Of a stretch of 55,493 nucleotides of DNA, positions 1-11,518 are shown piece by piece. The notes below the pieces were generated by a model. That model ran no database searches, was not told the DNA's origin, and saw only the letters and a program-made list of their open reading frames with translations. Source of the DNA: Acrasis kona (lineage: Eukaryota > Heterolobosea > Eutetramitea > Acrasida > Acrasidae); contig JAOPGA020001449.1 in the NCBI GenBank assembly GCA_026419775.2, forward strand, positions 1-55,493, given 5' to 3'. The position numbers were made by a program, and so were the translations under genes. The stretch's first letter is position 1, and every line of letters starts with the position of its first letter.

Positions 1-2
1 TG

Positions 3-479
3 GGTGATTTTGTGAATAAATTTGCTCATGGGCGATTGGTGATGAACACCATGGCCAAATCATCGTCCGATCATGATGCCCCATCATCATCATCATCCAC
101 CGCACAGGATGCATCACAACAAGAGCAACAACCCATCGCCACCACCATTTATGGCACTCGATCGGGTGCCATTGGAGTGATTGCACAGCTGCCACAAGAC
201 TTGTACCAATACATGCACAAGGTGCAACATGCAATGAGAGAGAGCGTGGTGGGCATTGGTGGACTGAAGCATCAAGAGTACAGGGCGTATCGAACGGAGA
301 GGAGAAGCGAAGATTGTGAGAATTTCTTGGATGGAGATTTGATTGAAGAATTTATTAATTTATCGTTACAGCAGAAACAGCAGGTGGTGGATGTGATGAA
401 GCAGGTTGCCAATGATGCATCGCTCACGGTGGATGCGGTCACCAACAAGATTGAAGAGTTGGCTAGTCAGTTGCATTAA
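3..479 (+). CDS. DDB1: DDB1 C-terminal fragment (5' end outside the window)
   Basis: The frame is open from the window edge to TAA at 477-479. It encodes the last ~158 residues of DNA damage-binding protein 1, the beta-propeller adaptor of CUL4 E3 ubiquitin ligases. Recognisable pieces in order are GDFVNKFAHGRLV, a short Ser-rich loop, YGTRSGAIGVIAQLP, YRAYRTERR, and the C-terminal helical motif FLDGDLIEEFINLS. They follow the end of human DDB1 (EFVNVFCHGSLV, FGTVNGMIGLVTSL, FHTERK, FIDGDLIESFLDIS) from memory of the family. The Ser/His-rich stretch replaces the usual short linker. The last 17 coding bases overlap the end of the convergent hydrolase gene. Confidence 0.9.
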   Translation, partial: GDFVNKFAHGRLVMNTMAKSSSDHDAPSSSSSTAQDASQQEQQPIATTIYGTRSGAIGVIAQLPQDLYQYMHKVQHAMRESVVGIGGLKHQEYRAYRTERRSEDCENFLDGDLIEEFINLSLQQKQQVVDVMKQVANDASLTVDAVTNKIEELASQLH

Positions 480-1440
480 TCACGTGACGTGTGATAAAGT
501 TGTTTACTTGCTCAGCATTGTCCAGCGGTAGGTAGTGGTTGGCGTTTGATAGCGAGGTGAGATGGTAGGTTGCATCTGGATACTGTTGAATAAAGTGTTT
601 TTTAAATCGTTTCACTCTTTGTATGGGTATCAAATCATCTCCGTCTCCGTGAAGTTGGTAGATTGGTGGCATGTGTTTGGCGTCTAGATCGCGGCTGCTG
701 AATTGAAACTCTGCCTCCAATAGTCTTAGCACAAATGTGGGCTCTCTGTCCAAAGTCATGTCCATTAGTAGTTCTTGTGTGGAATCATTGTGGTCGAGGT
801 GTTGTTTGGATGACCAGTGGTAGATGAAGCGGTTGAATGCTTTGGCAATCCAAGTGCCTTTTTGATTCAAATACAAGTATAGTTTGATAATGTTGATTAC
901 GATTGATTCGGATAGGACGGACAGCAGCATGTTTTTGAGTTTGGCCTTGGCAGGGTCCACGCACTCGACGAATGATACGCAACTTCCAATTAGTATCGCT
1001 CCTTTGCAGTGGTAAGTTTTACTGAGGTGCTTTGCAAGGAGCAGGGAAGTCATTCCACCAACACAGAATCCACCAACAAAATACTCTCCGTTAGATGCTT
1101 CCAGTAATTGTTTGAAGCGTTCATCTTTTTGTGTGAAATGTGTAGCTAGTTTCTGCGCATATTCGTCCAATGAACCTGATGGTGGTTCAATCACGTTCAA
1201 ATCCACAACGTAGAGATTTTCAAAATGTGGCATTTGTTTTTGAAACATCCTCACGTCTGTGAATAAAGAGGTCAATAGTATGAGTGGTGTGTGATTCTTG
1301 TGTGTGAAGTTATATTGTTCTACTTTGAGCTTCATTGAACCCTTCTTTGATGCTGTTGCTGATGCATTTCTGCCAACACTCGATAGTTTAAAGTATATAG
1401 CGACGAAAAGCAATATGGCAGATCCAATATACCACAGCAT
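463..1440 (-). CDS. Membrane-anchored alpha/beta hydrolase with a Cys nucleophile
   Basis: A 325-residue single-exon protein. Residues 1-20 form a hydrophobic anchor or signal (MLWYIGSAILLFVAIYF). The rest looks like an alpha/beta-hydrolase fold. The nucleophile elbow is GGFCVGGM, a G-x-C-x-G with Cys where most members have Ser. The acidic residue is in QLHGDGDDLIPI and the catalytic His in NANHYLP near the C-terminus. Cys elbows are known in dienelactone hydrolases, and the GG-x-GG context also resembles thioesterases. Substrate is unknown. The 3' end overlaps DDB1 coding sequence on the other strand. ATG at 1440 is directly followed by the hydrophobic stretch, which supports that start. 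Confidence 0.72.
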   Translation of the reverse strand: MLWYIGSAILLFVAIYFKLSSVGRNASATASKKGSMKLKVEQYNFTHKNHTPLILLTSLFTDVRMFQKQMPHFENLYVVDLNVIEPPSGSLDEYAQKLATHFTQKDERFKQLLEASNGEYFVGGFCVGGMTSLLLAKHLSKTYHCKGAILIGSCVSFVECVDPAKAKLKNMLLSVLSESIVINIIKLYLYLNQKGTWIAKAFNRFIYHWSSKQHLDHNDSTQELLMDMTLDREPTFVLRLLEAEFQFSSRDLDAKHMPPIYQLHGDGDDLIPIQRVKRFKKHFIQQYPDATYHLTSLSNANHYLPLDNAEQVNNFITRHVINATD

Positions 1441-1504
1441 CTTTTATCCCTTACAATAAAAGTCCTTTCAAACGAATAAAAGTCTAATTAAATACAAAAT
1501 CATT

Positions 1505-2631
1505 TTATTGCTCCTCAGAATCCGATGAACTGTCATCTTGTTGAACAGCCTCTGCTTTCGTTTTGCTCTGCTCCACACTCTTCTCCACTTCAACAAACTG
1601 TGTAGAAATAACTTTATAGCATCCAACAACTGTTACACCAAACACAACAACCAACGGAGTTAATAATCTTCTTCCGGTTACAATGTATAACAAAGCAACC
1701 AAAAATAGTGATATGAGAGCGCTAACCACCCAAACAATTGTTGCACTAACTTTGGGGAGAGATTCGACGTTCAGTGTTTTTTTGACCTTTTTAATGTTGT
1801 TCTTGACACTGGTGCTTGCCTCTGAAACTTGTTTTACGGCGGCAGCAACTGTTTTCTCTACAACTGGTGCCTTTGATGCAACCTTAGTTGGTGGGGCAAC
1901 TTCTTTCTTTTTATTAAATGATTGTAAGAACTCATCGTCTTCTTGGTCCTTCTTCTTTTTCTTATCCAACTTTTGCTGCTTCCTCGATTCTCTCTCTTCC
2001 TCCAATTTGTCTTCCTTTTTCTTTTTTTCAAGTTTGGCTTGTTTCTTCTCAGCCTGTCTAGTCTGCAATGAACTTTGTAAGTTTGTCGTAATTAATGTGC
2101 TCACCTTTACTTCATCGTCTGAATCGTTAACAGCTGGTTGATCGTTTGCAGCTTTGGTTTTCTTGTTCTTTTTTGGTGCAATGTTCGCCTCAATCTGCTC
2201 CTCCTCATCTATTTGCTTCTTCTTTTTATCGTCTTTTTTACTCGCGTCATTCTTTACATCCTTTTTAGAATCATCCTTCTTTGGAACATTTTCATCAGAT
2301 CGCTTGGGCTGCTTTGCCTGACTGTGAAAGTTTATTATCGTAAATTACTCACCTTGGCCGGTTTGGTGTCCTTGACATCATCCTGCTCTTCCTTTGATTG
2401 ATCAGATTTGTTCTTTTTACTCTTTTTTGGTGCAACGTTTGCTTCTATATGTTCGTCATCATCCGATTGTTGCTTTTTGGGTACGTCCTTCTTTGGTGCA
2501 CTCTTCTTCACCTCTTTGGGAGCTGGTGCAACCTGCTCTTCTTTTTTACTCTTTGGCTTTTCATCCTCAACTACTTGGTCGTCAAATGAATTCAAATAAT
2601 CCTGATCGCTGATAGCCTTCTTCTTGCCCAT
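1505..2631 (-). CDS. Lys/Glu-rich C-terminal membrane protein, three exons
   Basis: Exons 2353-2631, 2105-2317 and 1505-2062 join to 349 residues. Introns are 35 nt (2318-2352) and 42 nt (2063-2104); both start GTGAG and end in AG. The first ~270 residues are highly charged, low-complexity and probably coiled (long Lys/Glu runs). A hydrophobic pair follows (VSATIVWVVSALISLFLVAL and LLTPLVVVFGVTVVGCYKV), then an acidic Ser/Asp tail. This suggests an ER or other endomembrane protein with most of its mass cytosolic. The 42-nt intron is in frame and stop-free, so its retention would only add 14 residues. The end of exon 1 and exon 2 share a repeat (IEANVAPKKSKKNK / IEANIAPKKNKKTK). No family recognised. 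Confidence 0.65.
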
Positions 2632-2639
2632 TGTTTAAT

Positions 2640-3223
2640 AATTTACAAAAACTCACTCAACCACGTTATTTCGATGATGTCGAAATTTTCACGATCTTGG
2701 ACCACTGCACTGTTATAGTACATATTGATGTCTGACTTGCAGTCAGAGCTAACCGATCGAACAATTCCAGAAATGACACTGTTACCATTTCTTTTTTTTT
2801 GATTGTATTTCTCCTCTACAGTGTTTATTATCTTTTTTTATATCTTCTACTGAACTGGATTCAAATTGAGATTGCAAAAAATTGAATTTAATTCTTGGAT
2901 CTAGTGTGACGGTGTCATACATTTCATACTTGTTGAAGAGCACGGATCCCTGTTCACAAGCTGCCACAATTGATTGATCAATATGTTCAAAAGCTCCAAT
3001 GCCCTCTTTGATTGAGATGATCACTCATCATCTAATGAAATTGACAACGACGAGGACTGGCTCAGTAATGTGTCTCTCGTTAATAACCACAGATCCTTCA
3101 CAATGGTAGTATTGCCAGACAAAACTGGATTTTTGTGACTTGAACTTCTTTTCTCTTCTTCATTGACGTGTTCGGTTTTATGGCCCCTAGATTGTCTTCC
3201 TCGCCTTTATGGCTATCCTCCAT
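2640..3223 (-). pseudogene. Decayed or multi-exon unrecognised gene
   Basis: Minus-strand coding-like segments follow each other in changing frames: MEDSHKGEEDN from 3223, SSFVWQYYHCEGS around 3100, an open 80-codon stretch 2782-3024 (starts MIISIKEGIGAFEH), and ISGIVRSVSSDCKSDINMYY down to a TAA near 2647. The last switch falls at a run of nine or ten A residues near 2795-2805. I could not find GT-AG introns that join all pieces. It is either a decaying host gene or one with several small exons. The terminal FDIIEITWLSEFL resembles the end of a BRCT repeat, but this is weak. Confidence 0.35.
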
Positions 3224-3253
3224 AACGTTTGAGCCGTTCTCTGATCACAGTGT

Positions 3254-3302
3254 TATTAAATAAATAATTAAATAAATAATTAAATAAATAATTAAATAAA
3301 TA
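3254..3302. repeat. 12-bp AT-rich tandem repeat
   Basis: About four head-to-tail copies of a 12-bp unit (aaataaataatt) lie just downstream of the hybrid kinase stop codon. It is a simple microsatellite with no coding potential. Confidence 0.9.
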
Positions 3303-3363
3303 TTACATCCTAAAATCTCTGTCCAATAATCCCAGAAAATAAAACATAAATACACGATATTTA

Positions 3364-6300
3364 CTAAATTGTACATTTCTCCAACATATCCAACACATCC
3401 TTCTTCAAATAAGGCTTGGTAATGAATCCCTGCATTCCAAACGGCATGGCCATACTATTTTGTAAAGCATTTCCGCTCACTCCAATGATGGGCGTCCGTC
3501 TCTCCACCTTATTCTCCTCCTCCATCTGTCTCACTATTCTAGTGGCCTCCAATCCATCCATCACCGGCATCTCCACGTCCATCATGACTGCCTGATATTC
3601 ATTCTGCATAATCTTTTGAACGGCTTCGTATCCATTATCAGCCACTTCGCATTGATATCCACTCCTATTCAACATTCTCACCAACAATTTCTGATTGATG
3701 GGATTATCATCCACCACCAACACATTGGAATTGGCGGGTACTCTCCTAATCATATCATGATGATTAAGCATTGGCATCTTATCGCTACACGGTAGATAAA
3801 GTTCGAACCACACGATCAACTCTCCATGTATGGATAGATCAGTGTGTATGCTGCTGCTCATCATGTTGAGTAATTCTTTACAAATCACCAACGACAAATC
3901 ATTACATTGTCCATGCACCAGAGAGAAGCACTGACTGTTGGTGGCACTAATCTTCTTGACGACGTGCGTCATGTCGTCCTGATTCATGCCCACGATGGCG
4001 ACGCTGAACTTTACTCTATTGCCGCTGCGATCATCGCTTGTTTTGTAATCACATTTCAAATTCAACTCGCACACGTCACGCGTACAATACATTACTCCGC
4101 CGATCACGTTAGCGATGGCCTCTCTGATTCGATCAGGATCTCCGATCATGTACGTTTCATAAGAGTAGGACGGCGGCAATACCCTAACCACGTGATTGCC
4201 ACATGATAAACCATGGTGCATTACTTGATGTAGCAAATCAATGGGATTGAACGTGACGTGTTGCAACTTTACTGATTTGTTCTCCAACATGCTCACCGTC
4301 AACACTCCATTCACAATATCTAATAAACTACGACACGATTGAAATAAATTATTCAACAAATCGCCGGCATCGCATCCATACTCTAGCACGTCATCCTGAT
4401 GAATGCTGGAGGTGATGGATAGCTTTGATTCCAATTCATTGGTGATGGTGCTCAAAATCTCCACGTTACCAGATGTTGCATTTAGTGGATTACGTAGTTC
4501 ATGACACAACACGTCGATAAACTCCTCCAATTTACTCTTCATGGCAGATAATTGCATGGATAGATTGCGATACTTGTTCTCGCTCTCCAACAGGGCAGCG
4601 AATTTGCTATTTTCCCATATAATGATGAGCTGCGACGACAACATGACCAGCAAGTCAATGTTGCCCTGTGTGAATGCATCGGTGGTCAAGTGGTTGGAGA
4701 AGTATAGCACTGCCATGCACTCGCCCCTTCTCACGATGGGCACGCACAATAATGACTTGATGTTGCACGAGATCAATTCCTCTTGATACTCTTCGCCATT
4801 TCGATGAGCGCTGACGATTGATTTTGTTCTCAGGGTATAATAAATGGCATGATGACACAGCGACAAATCGCACTGATGAAGGTTCAAATTACTAATCTTC
4901 ATGGTGTCCAAATCACCGTGTGCCATGACGATGCTTCGCGGACCCAAATCATCCTGTTGATTATTGATCAGCGCGCCAAAGGTAGCACCAACGTTGTGCA
5001 TCATCAAGCACATCATGTTACATATAAAATCATCCACGCTAATCTCGTCCAATGTGGCTTGATTGGCCTGTGAGATGGTGATCAAGTCGACGGGATCCCA
5101 TCGATTGCATGTCTGCTTGTGATTGGTCAACAATTTGCCCAACTTTTCCATGACGGCACAATCCTTCGAATCGATCCAATCCAATACCAATGGATACTGC
5201 TGCGCCAGTGCATCCGATTTGCCCACTGCACCGCTCTTGTGATACAGCCACTGTGCAATCTTTATATTGTGTTGAAAGTAGGCATGATTGGGTTGAATGC
5301 GATGCCACAGCAGCGCCAATGATTCGTGGGCCAGCGCTTCGAACATTACGTGTTGATATTGACGCGCAGTGTTGATGCTCATTTCGTACAGAGCGATGGC
5401 GGCCATCCAATCGCCATTCACTCTGCTCTTCTCTGCCATCATCAAGTAGTATCGATCCTTGAAATTAACGTCGCACACTTGAGCAGCCTTTTCAAACTTG
5501 GCGATGCAGTCGTCGACTCGATCCATGTAGAGCTGTGCGTCGTCCGGATCGTGATGAGGATGTGCCATGTACACCATGCTGCTATAGAACAGCACCTCCA
5601 TAATCTTCCAACTACCATACAATGCCTTTGGACAGTTGTCGTTCGCTTGATTGGCCCACTTTAGCCAATCATCATGTTCTCTGTTGTAGAAGGACTTGAT
5701 CAAGCATCCAATCTGCAGTCCAGTCATGATGAACAGTTGATCTCCATTCTTGTTCGCGAAATCGGTCATGTCGATGGATTGATGATGCGGCACCAATTGA
5801 TTGATGATATCCGCACTGTTGAGGGGCGTCCACATCCATCTCCATCCCAACGTGATGGCCCTGGTGTGTTCGTAAGTAAAGTGACTGACTTTTTGTATGC
5901 CGCTCATAATGTTACAATAGTCGTCATGAATGCGATTCATGTCGCCAGTGCAACACAAGTTATAACAAATGTACATGGCACAATAAGCACCCACGATCAT
6001 CTCTCCACACGTCCAACCCAACTGCATGATTTGCTTGAAGGGTGCAATGTTGTGGCGAATGTCCACTCCATAGTTACCAATGCCCTCGTAATAATAAATG
6101 CCCACTCTGACCCTGATGCTATCGTCCTTGCACAGCGACACTCCCAGCTGACCAAATTCAAAACTCAATCGATAATCACCAGTGTAGTGATGAGCGCTGT
6201 AGCTGAACGCTTCGTAGGCGATGGCCGATTCTTTGCTATTGCCGTGCTGCAGGCTCATGTTGACCATGCGAGAGTGGCACCAATTATATGCCAGCATGTC

Positions 6301-9300
6301 GCCCAACAAGTACAACGAATACAACAAGTTCAACAATAGCTTCATTTCTAGTTGATGACCTCTGTGCGTCATTTGTTTGTGATGAACCAGATCCTTGACC
6401 ACAACGTGATGATCTTGTACGTACTGTATCACCAGGTTCAATTCCTGATTCAAAATGTTCTTGCTCTCCTGGCTATAGCCCAACGGAACGGTCACGTTGC
6501 TCATGCTCAGCGCTTCGCATATCACCTTGACCATGTCGTTGTAATTCTCCATGTAGTGATGTTGACTGCTCTTGATGGCCAACACCTCCACCTTGTCCAA
6601 ATCGTTCCTACACTTGGACATTAACAGCGGATACAAATCGAACGATGATTCGAATTCTTCTCTCATGTAATCACATTCGCACAATTGTCTGTAAAAGGAG
6701 AAGGTGGTGTCCCAGTGTTGATCGCTCCACATTTGTTCGACGCCCATCACTTGTTCCATCAAACTAATGCCGAATTTACAAAATTCGCTGCACAGGGCAA
6801 ACGAATTGCCGCATCGTGCTCTGGTGATGGCCACGAACAATAGCTTTGTGATTCGAGCGCACTCTTGTGGATCGCGAACATCCTGTTGTGCATTTCTAAA
6901 GTGAGAGATGACGTCGAACAGAGAGTGATCTTGTTCGTCGTCCAGCGCAGTGTGCATCATCATCCTGGCCAACATCAAGTGCACCCTTCTCTTTTCTTGA
7001 TTGGACAACAATTCGCATGCGGCCTGTTGCACCCTGTCGTGTAGAAATTGAAGGGCTACGAATTCTTGCGAAATGTAAATGTCATCCACGGCGAGCCACT
7101 TGTTGCACAGCGGTTTGTCTCCCAATTGGATCAGCAATCCTTCCCTCACCACCGGCCATATGGCCATGAAGCATTCGTGGTGCGTGCCGCCGTTATATCG
7201 ACGATATGCTTCGCTCAACAAATCAAAATCAAATTTGTTGCCGATGCATGCGCCGATGGCCAATGCTAATTGGGTGGTGGTCGATGTTTTTCGTAGCCAC
7301 GCGGTCATCATCTCCACCACGTTCTCCTCTGCGTGTGCATCTTGTTTGATCAATTCAATGTCCCACGTCCATTCGCACTTGACGTAATCCAATCGAAAGT
7401 GACCTTGCTTTGCTAATTTGTTCATGCTCATGATCAAGAAGAATGGATTGCCGTGTGTTTTTGTTAACAATAGTTGGGATAATTGCATGGTGTCCTGTGG
7501 GTCGACGACGTGCAGGGAATCTCCGACCAGATGATTAATGTGCGCGATGGACAATGTGGTTAATTGTATTTTGGACACGTTCTGAGGACACTTTGATTCC
7601 ACGTTGCGGATCATGGCGGTGAGCGGGTGGATGGCGCTCACTTCATTGTCTCGATAGGCGCCGAATATTAGCAAGTATTGTGTTCTTGGATCGGTGATGC
7701 ACAGTTCGATTAAATTCAACGTGGATAGATCGGCCCACTGCAGGTCGTCGAAAAAGATGACGAGAGGATGTTTGCTGTTTGCGAATGCTGAAATGAACCT
7801 GAATAATGTTTCGTTGAGACGCTTCGTGTGTGCGTTGTAGTCCAATTCGACGACTGGTGGTTGTGGTCCGATGATTAACTGTTCATTGTTGAAACGGCGG
7901 GAGTAAAAATGACTTACTGTGATCTCTGGAACAATGTCAGCAATGATTTGACCTTTGTTTTCCAAGGCCTCTAATAACGTGTGCTTCCAGTATTCGACCC
8001 GTTCCGAGCGTTCCGACAAGATTGACTTTACGAGTTTGCGGAATGCTTCAATGAAGCAGCCGTAAGGGACCGAGTTCTTTTTGAACTGATCGAATTTACC
8101 GCTCACAAAGTTTCCTCTCTGTCTGCATAATGGTTTGTGTACTTGGTTGATTAGTGCAGTCTGTGAAGGGTTAGGCATGATGCATCAATGATTTACTTTT
8201 CCGATGCCAGAGTATCCTGACAACAAGAGCAGGTTGGCACTGAGCTTGTTGGAATTGACCTGATCGAAAACGTCAAGTATGAATTGTATTTGTTCGTCTC
8301 TCCCATAAATCTTTTTTGACGCATGAAAATGTGGAGAAATGTCAAGAGCTCCAACATCAAACTGATTATCTCTGTCCGACATGTACGATAACAAATCCCT
8401 CTTGAACCCTATGGCTGATTGGTATCTGTCCTCCGAACTTTTTTGTAATAAATGCATGATGATTTTGGATAGCGTCGGATGGATGTTGGCGTTACATTCG
8501 TGGGGTAGCTTAGGTTGTTTAGCAATGTGTGCATACATTAGATCGGCTCCCGAACAGTCCTCAAACGGCAACCTCCCGACTGCTAATCTGTATAATAATA
8601 CACCAAAAGAGTACAAATCTAAATTATTGAGCACCTATGTTTAAAAATGGCTAACCTGTCCGATAATCTACTTCTCGATTCATTCTACCAGTTTGCTCTT
8701 GGTCGTTATGTTTATGCAAAATAAAAGTCAAGTACCTGGAGAAGAGTATTGCATCATGTCGTTGTCCCACATGTCGGTGCTAAGAATGGGTACGTTATCT
8801 TGAACCAACTCTGAGCACACTCCGAAATCTGTGAGTTTTAAAATGCCTGTATCTTTATTCCATAAAAAGTGCTTGGCAGATATGGCTGCGTGAAAGTGCT
8901 GCAGTTCGTGAAGTCGCGATATACACTCGGATGCTTTTAATGCCAAATCCAAAAATTCATCTTCTTCCAAAGAGTTCTGTTTAGTTCAGATTGATTTTAA
9001 CAATAAAACGCTGTTTTACTCACTTTTTGAGTATATTCCCAAAGAGATATCGCACCAAAATCCTCCATTATTAGTGTTTGCCCTTCTTTATCCAACTTTT
9101 TTAAATCATAGCACGTTACAAAGTGCTCATCCTGGACGGAACAACTTATTTTATACTCTTTAACATATTTGTTTTCGTCCTCAATCTTTTTTGTGTAAGA
9201 AAACGTTTGGCGTTTCGAGTTACTATTCCTCTTCGGTCTTTGTTGTGGCACTTTATTATGACATTCTTTCCTAATTTTTTATCATGTGCCCTTATGATGG

Positions 9301-9343
9301 TGTTATGTGGACCATGATACAAAACTTCTTGTGCTTCCAGCAT
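3364..9343 (-). CDS. Hybrid histidine kinase: pseudokinase-AAA-GAF-HisKA-HATPase-REC
   Basis: Six exons (9224-9343, 9024-9185, 8736-8976, 8656-8697, 8197-8618, 3364-8160) give 1927 residues; introns are 36-47 nt. Order: protein-kinase-like domain (residues ~1-250; VIIKCHNK lysine, TDFGVCS, SPEQTGRMNR spanning an exon join), STAND/AAA ATPase (Walker A GYSGIGKT rebuilt across the 8161-8196 intron, Walker B LVIFFDDLQWAD at ~465), long helical region, GAF (~1380-1500), HisKA (CHELRNPL at ~1548), degraded HATPase, and C-terminal receiver (VVDDN, MDVEMP, TKPY). This is the layout of S. pombe Mak2/Mak3, Candida Chk1 and cyanobacterial multi-kinases, known for stress sensing. The kinase catalytic loop reads HAAISAKHFLWN, so the HRD Asp is missing. 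The first in-frame ATG is 9343; an upstream exon is possible. Confidence 0.85.
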
Positions 9344-9596
9344 GGCATGAATTTTATCCGAGGTCAGATCTAAAAATAAATATTGCCTCTTCTTGAATTG
9401 GGAATGGAACAAAGTGAGGTTTGATCCGGTTTACACTTGTAAACAAAAGTTACTTTATATCTGAAAATAATCAACATTGATACAACGCAAAATATGTAAT
9501 GTACCAGAAGAAAAAATCCAAGTAATTGTTCAAGGCTCTCCTACCTATTGCGCCATTTAATACTCGAAAGGTTGACCACATTACATTTTGAAAACT

Positions 9597-9943
9597 ATGG
9601 ATACACAGAGTGTTAGAGATCATACAAAAAGAGAAACTCACAACATAGAGGTTTACGACAGCAGAAAATACAAGCTAGCTTCTTCTTCATCGATGGCTGT
9701 ATGGACCTCTGATATTACAGAAGGGAGTGAGGTTGTTAGAGTAGACCACAAACAAAAAACAGAGGACAACGACGACATCGATGACATATTTACGATTACA
9801 GGATTAAAACCAGTAAGCATCGCTCTAACCAACTCTAATTATTCCAGGGAGTGGCTAAAGTAAGGCTCGAGCACAGAGAAGATAAAATGGAGCCTGACTC
9901 AGTAACGGAAGCATACGAAATTACGCTAAACGTGTCTGCATGA
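9597..9943 (+). CDS. Small two-exon beta-rich protein (103 aa)
   Basis: ATG 9597, exon 1 to 9812, a 35-nt GTAAGC...CAG intron (9813-9847), exon 2 to TGA at 9941-9943. The exon join turns GLKP into GLKPGVAKVRLEH, followed by alternating hydrophobic residues (AYEITLNVSA) at the very end. This looks like the last strands of an Ig-like or chagasin-type (I42 cysteine-protease inhibitor) sandwich. The length fits chagasins, but the NPTTG loop is absent, so I give the family only as a possibility. It has no signal peptide and is divergent from the hybrid kinase, about 250 bp upstream. Confidence 0.6.
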
Positions 9944-9992
9944 GTAGCAAGGGAATTGAAAAATAAAGCTGTGTATGTAAAAATTCAAATGT

Positions 9993-11441
9993 TTATTTGC
10001 GTGCAAACAATGACATAAAGTCCTTCACGGACGTGTTTTCAAACTTTTTGGCATCCAAGCACAAATCAGTAATCTGTTTGGTTTGTTCCTCTCCGTAGAG
10101 CGTCCTCAAGTTGTTGGTAAACTTGGCCTCAATCAATGGTAGAGCCTCCTTGCGTCTCCGTCTGTGACCGATGGGATATTCGACGGTAACTACTTCGCTC
10201 TCGGTACCATCCTTGAACACCAATTGAATTTGATTGGCAATGCTCCTCTTTTCTGGGTCATGGTAATCGGTTGAGAAGGTTTCATTTTCGGTGACCACCA
10301 TCTTTTCTCTCAAAATGTCGATCCTTGGGTCTCCCTCATGGAAAGAGTTCTCGTACATGTCTGCAGTCAAATCTCCGTACAAGAGACCCGCTGCGGTCAT
10401 GTATTGGATGCAATGATCGCGATCGGCGGGGTTACGTAGCACGCCCTTCTTGTCAATGATACGAATGGCACTTCTGTGTGTCACCATGTGTACTTGTTCT
10501 ACTTGGTCGACGGTGTGTGTCTGTAGTGCGGTTTTGTGTAACTTGACTGCGCATTCGACGGCTGTTTGTGCGTGGAACTCTGCTGGGAACGACACCTTGA
10601 ACAAGATGTTCTCCATCACATACTCTCCGTATTGTCTTTGGAATTTGAATGGATTGGAGTTGAATTGAACATCGTAGAAACCCCAACCTGGAGCGGATAG
10701 AGCGGAGGGGTAACCCATCTCGCCTCTTAGTGCAGTGTGTGCCAAAAAGACTGCTCTAGCACATTGGTCACCTGCGGCCCAACTCTTTCTTGAGCCAGTG
10801 TTGGGGAAGTGTCTGTAAGTGCGAAGAACACCACCATCGATCCAGGCATTGCTGACTGCGTTGAAGATTTGCTCTCTGTCTCCACCTAGCATGTGAGTTG
10901 CCACGGCTGTGCTTGCTACTTTGACCAATAGAACGTGATCAAGACCGACCTTGTTGAAACTGTTCTCAAGTGCGATAACACCTTGGATCTCATACGCCTT
11001 GATCATGGCGTCGAGTACTTGTCCCATGGTGATGTCCTTCTTTCCTGATCTTGATAAATAGTCACCGACGGCCAAGATTGCACCCAAGTTGTCGCTAGGG
11101 TGGCCCCACTCTGCTGCAAGCCAGGTATCATTGAAATCCAACCACCTTACCATGGCTCCAATGTTGAATGCTGCTGTTTGGGGATCCAATTCAAAACTGG
11201 TACCTGGAATACGTACGCCATTAGGTACGACGGTTCCCTCGACGACTGGTCCCAACATTTTGACGCACTCCTTGAATCCTAAAGCTAGAATTCCACATCC
11301 TAGAGCATCAATTAAACAGTACCTTGCTGTCTGCCTGGCCTCCTCGCTGGTTGGTGTGAAATCGATCACATAGTCCACAATGTCGGTGAGCGCCTTGTCT
11401 TTGTGTTGTTCGGCTGTTGGTGCTTGATGATGTCCACCCAT
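9993..11441 (-). CDS. prpD: MmgE/PrpD-family 2-methylcitrate dehydratase
   Basis: An intronless 482-residue protein with the PrpD fold from end to end. Seen: [14 protein letters not shown] near the N-terminus, the active-site block [20 protein letters not shown] with SDNLGAILA, and [17 protein letters not shown]. The length equals the family norm (~480). PrpD converts 2-methylcitrate to cis-2-methylaconitate in the methylcitrate route for propionyl-CoA; close relatives (cis-aconitate decarboxylase, IRG1) share the fold, so the exact substrate is not fixed. In eukaryotes the enzyme is usually mitochondrial, but I see no clear targeting peptide (the N-terminus is [14 protein letters not shown]). 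Confidence 0.9.
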   Translation of the reverse strand: MGGHHQAPTAEQHKDKALTDIVDYVIDFTPTSEEARQTARYCLIDALGCGILALGFKECVKMLGPVVEGTVVPNGVRIPGTSFELDPQTAAFNIGAMVRWLDFNDTWLAAEWGHPSDNLGAILAVGDYLSRSGKKDITMGQVLDAMIKAYEIQGVIALENSFNKVGLDHVLLVKVASTAVATHMLGGDREQIFNAVSNAWIDGGVLRTYRHFPNTGSRKSWAAGDQCARAVFLAHTALRGEMGYPSALSAPGWGFYDVQFNSNPFKFQRQYGEYVMENILFKVSFPAEFHAQTAVECAVKLHKTALQTHTVDQVEQVHMVTHRSAIRIIDKKGVLRNPADRDHCIQYMTAAGLLYGDLTADMYENSFHEGDPRIDILREKMVVTENETFSTDYHDPEKRSIANQIQLVFKDGTESEVVTVEYPIGHRRRRKEALPLIEAKFTNNLRTLYGEEQTKQITDLCLDAKKFENTSVKDFMSLFARK

Positions 11442-11518
11442 TGCGGATTAATAATTTTGATTAAAGCGTTTCGGAAAAATTAAAATTTAGATCAACTCTA
11501 TCACTTTGTAATTCACTT

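Noticed and set aside
1683-2141. Plus-strand frame of 152 codons over the Lys-rich gene
   Set aside because: It is the antisense of a Lys/Glu-rich coding region, which produces Phe/Ser/Leu-rich pseudo-membrane frames.
3907-7387. Several 60-220-codon plus-strand frames inside the hybrid kinase gene
   Set aside because: They are antisense shadows of a long conserved coding exon and show no domain.
9344-9412. Upstream extension of the hybrid kinase (FKKRQYLFLDLTSDK)
   Set aside because: Open and in frame, but it has no ATG; it may be exon or leader, so the CDS was begun at ATG 9343.
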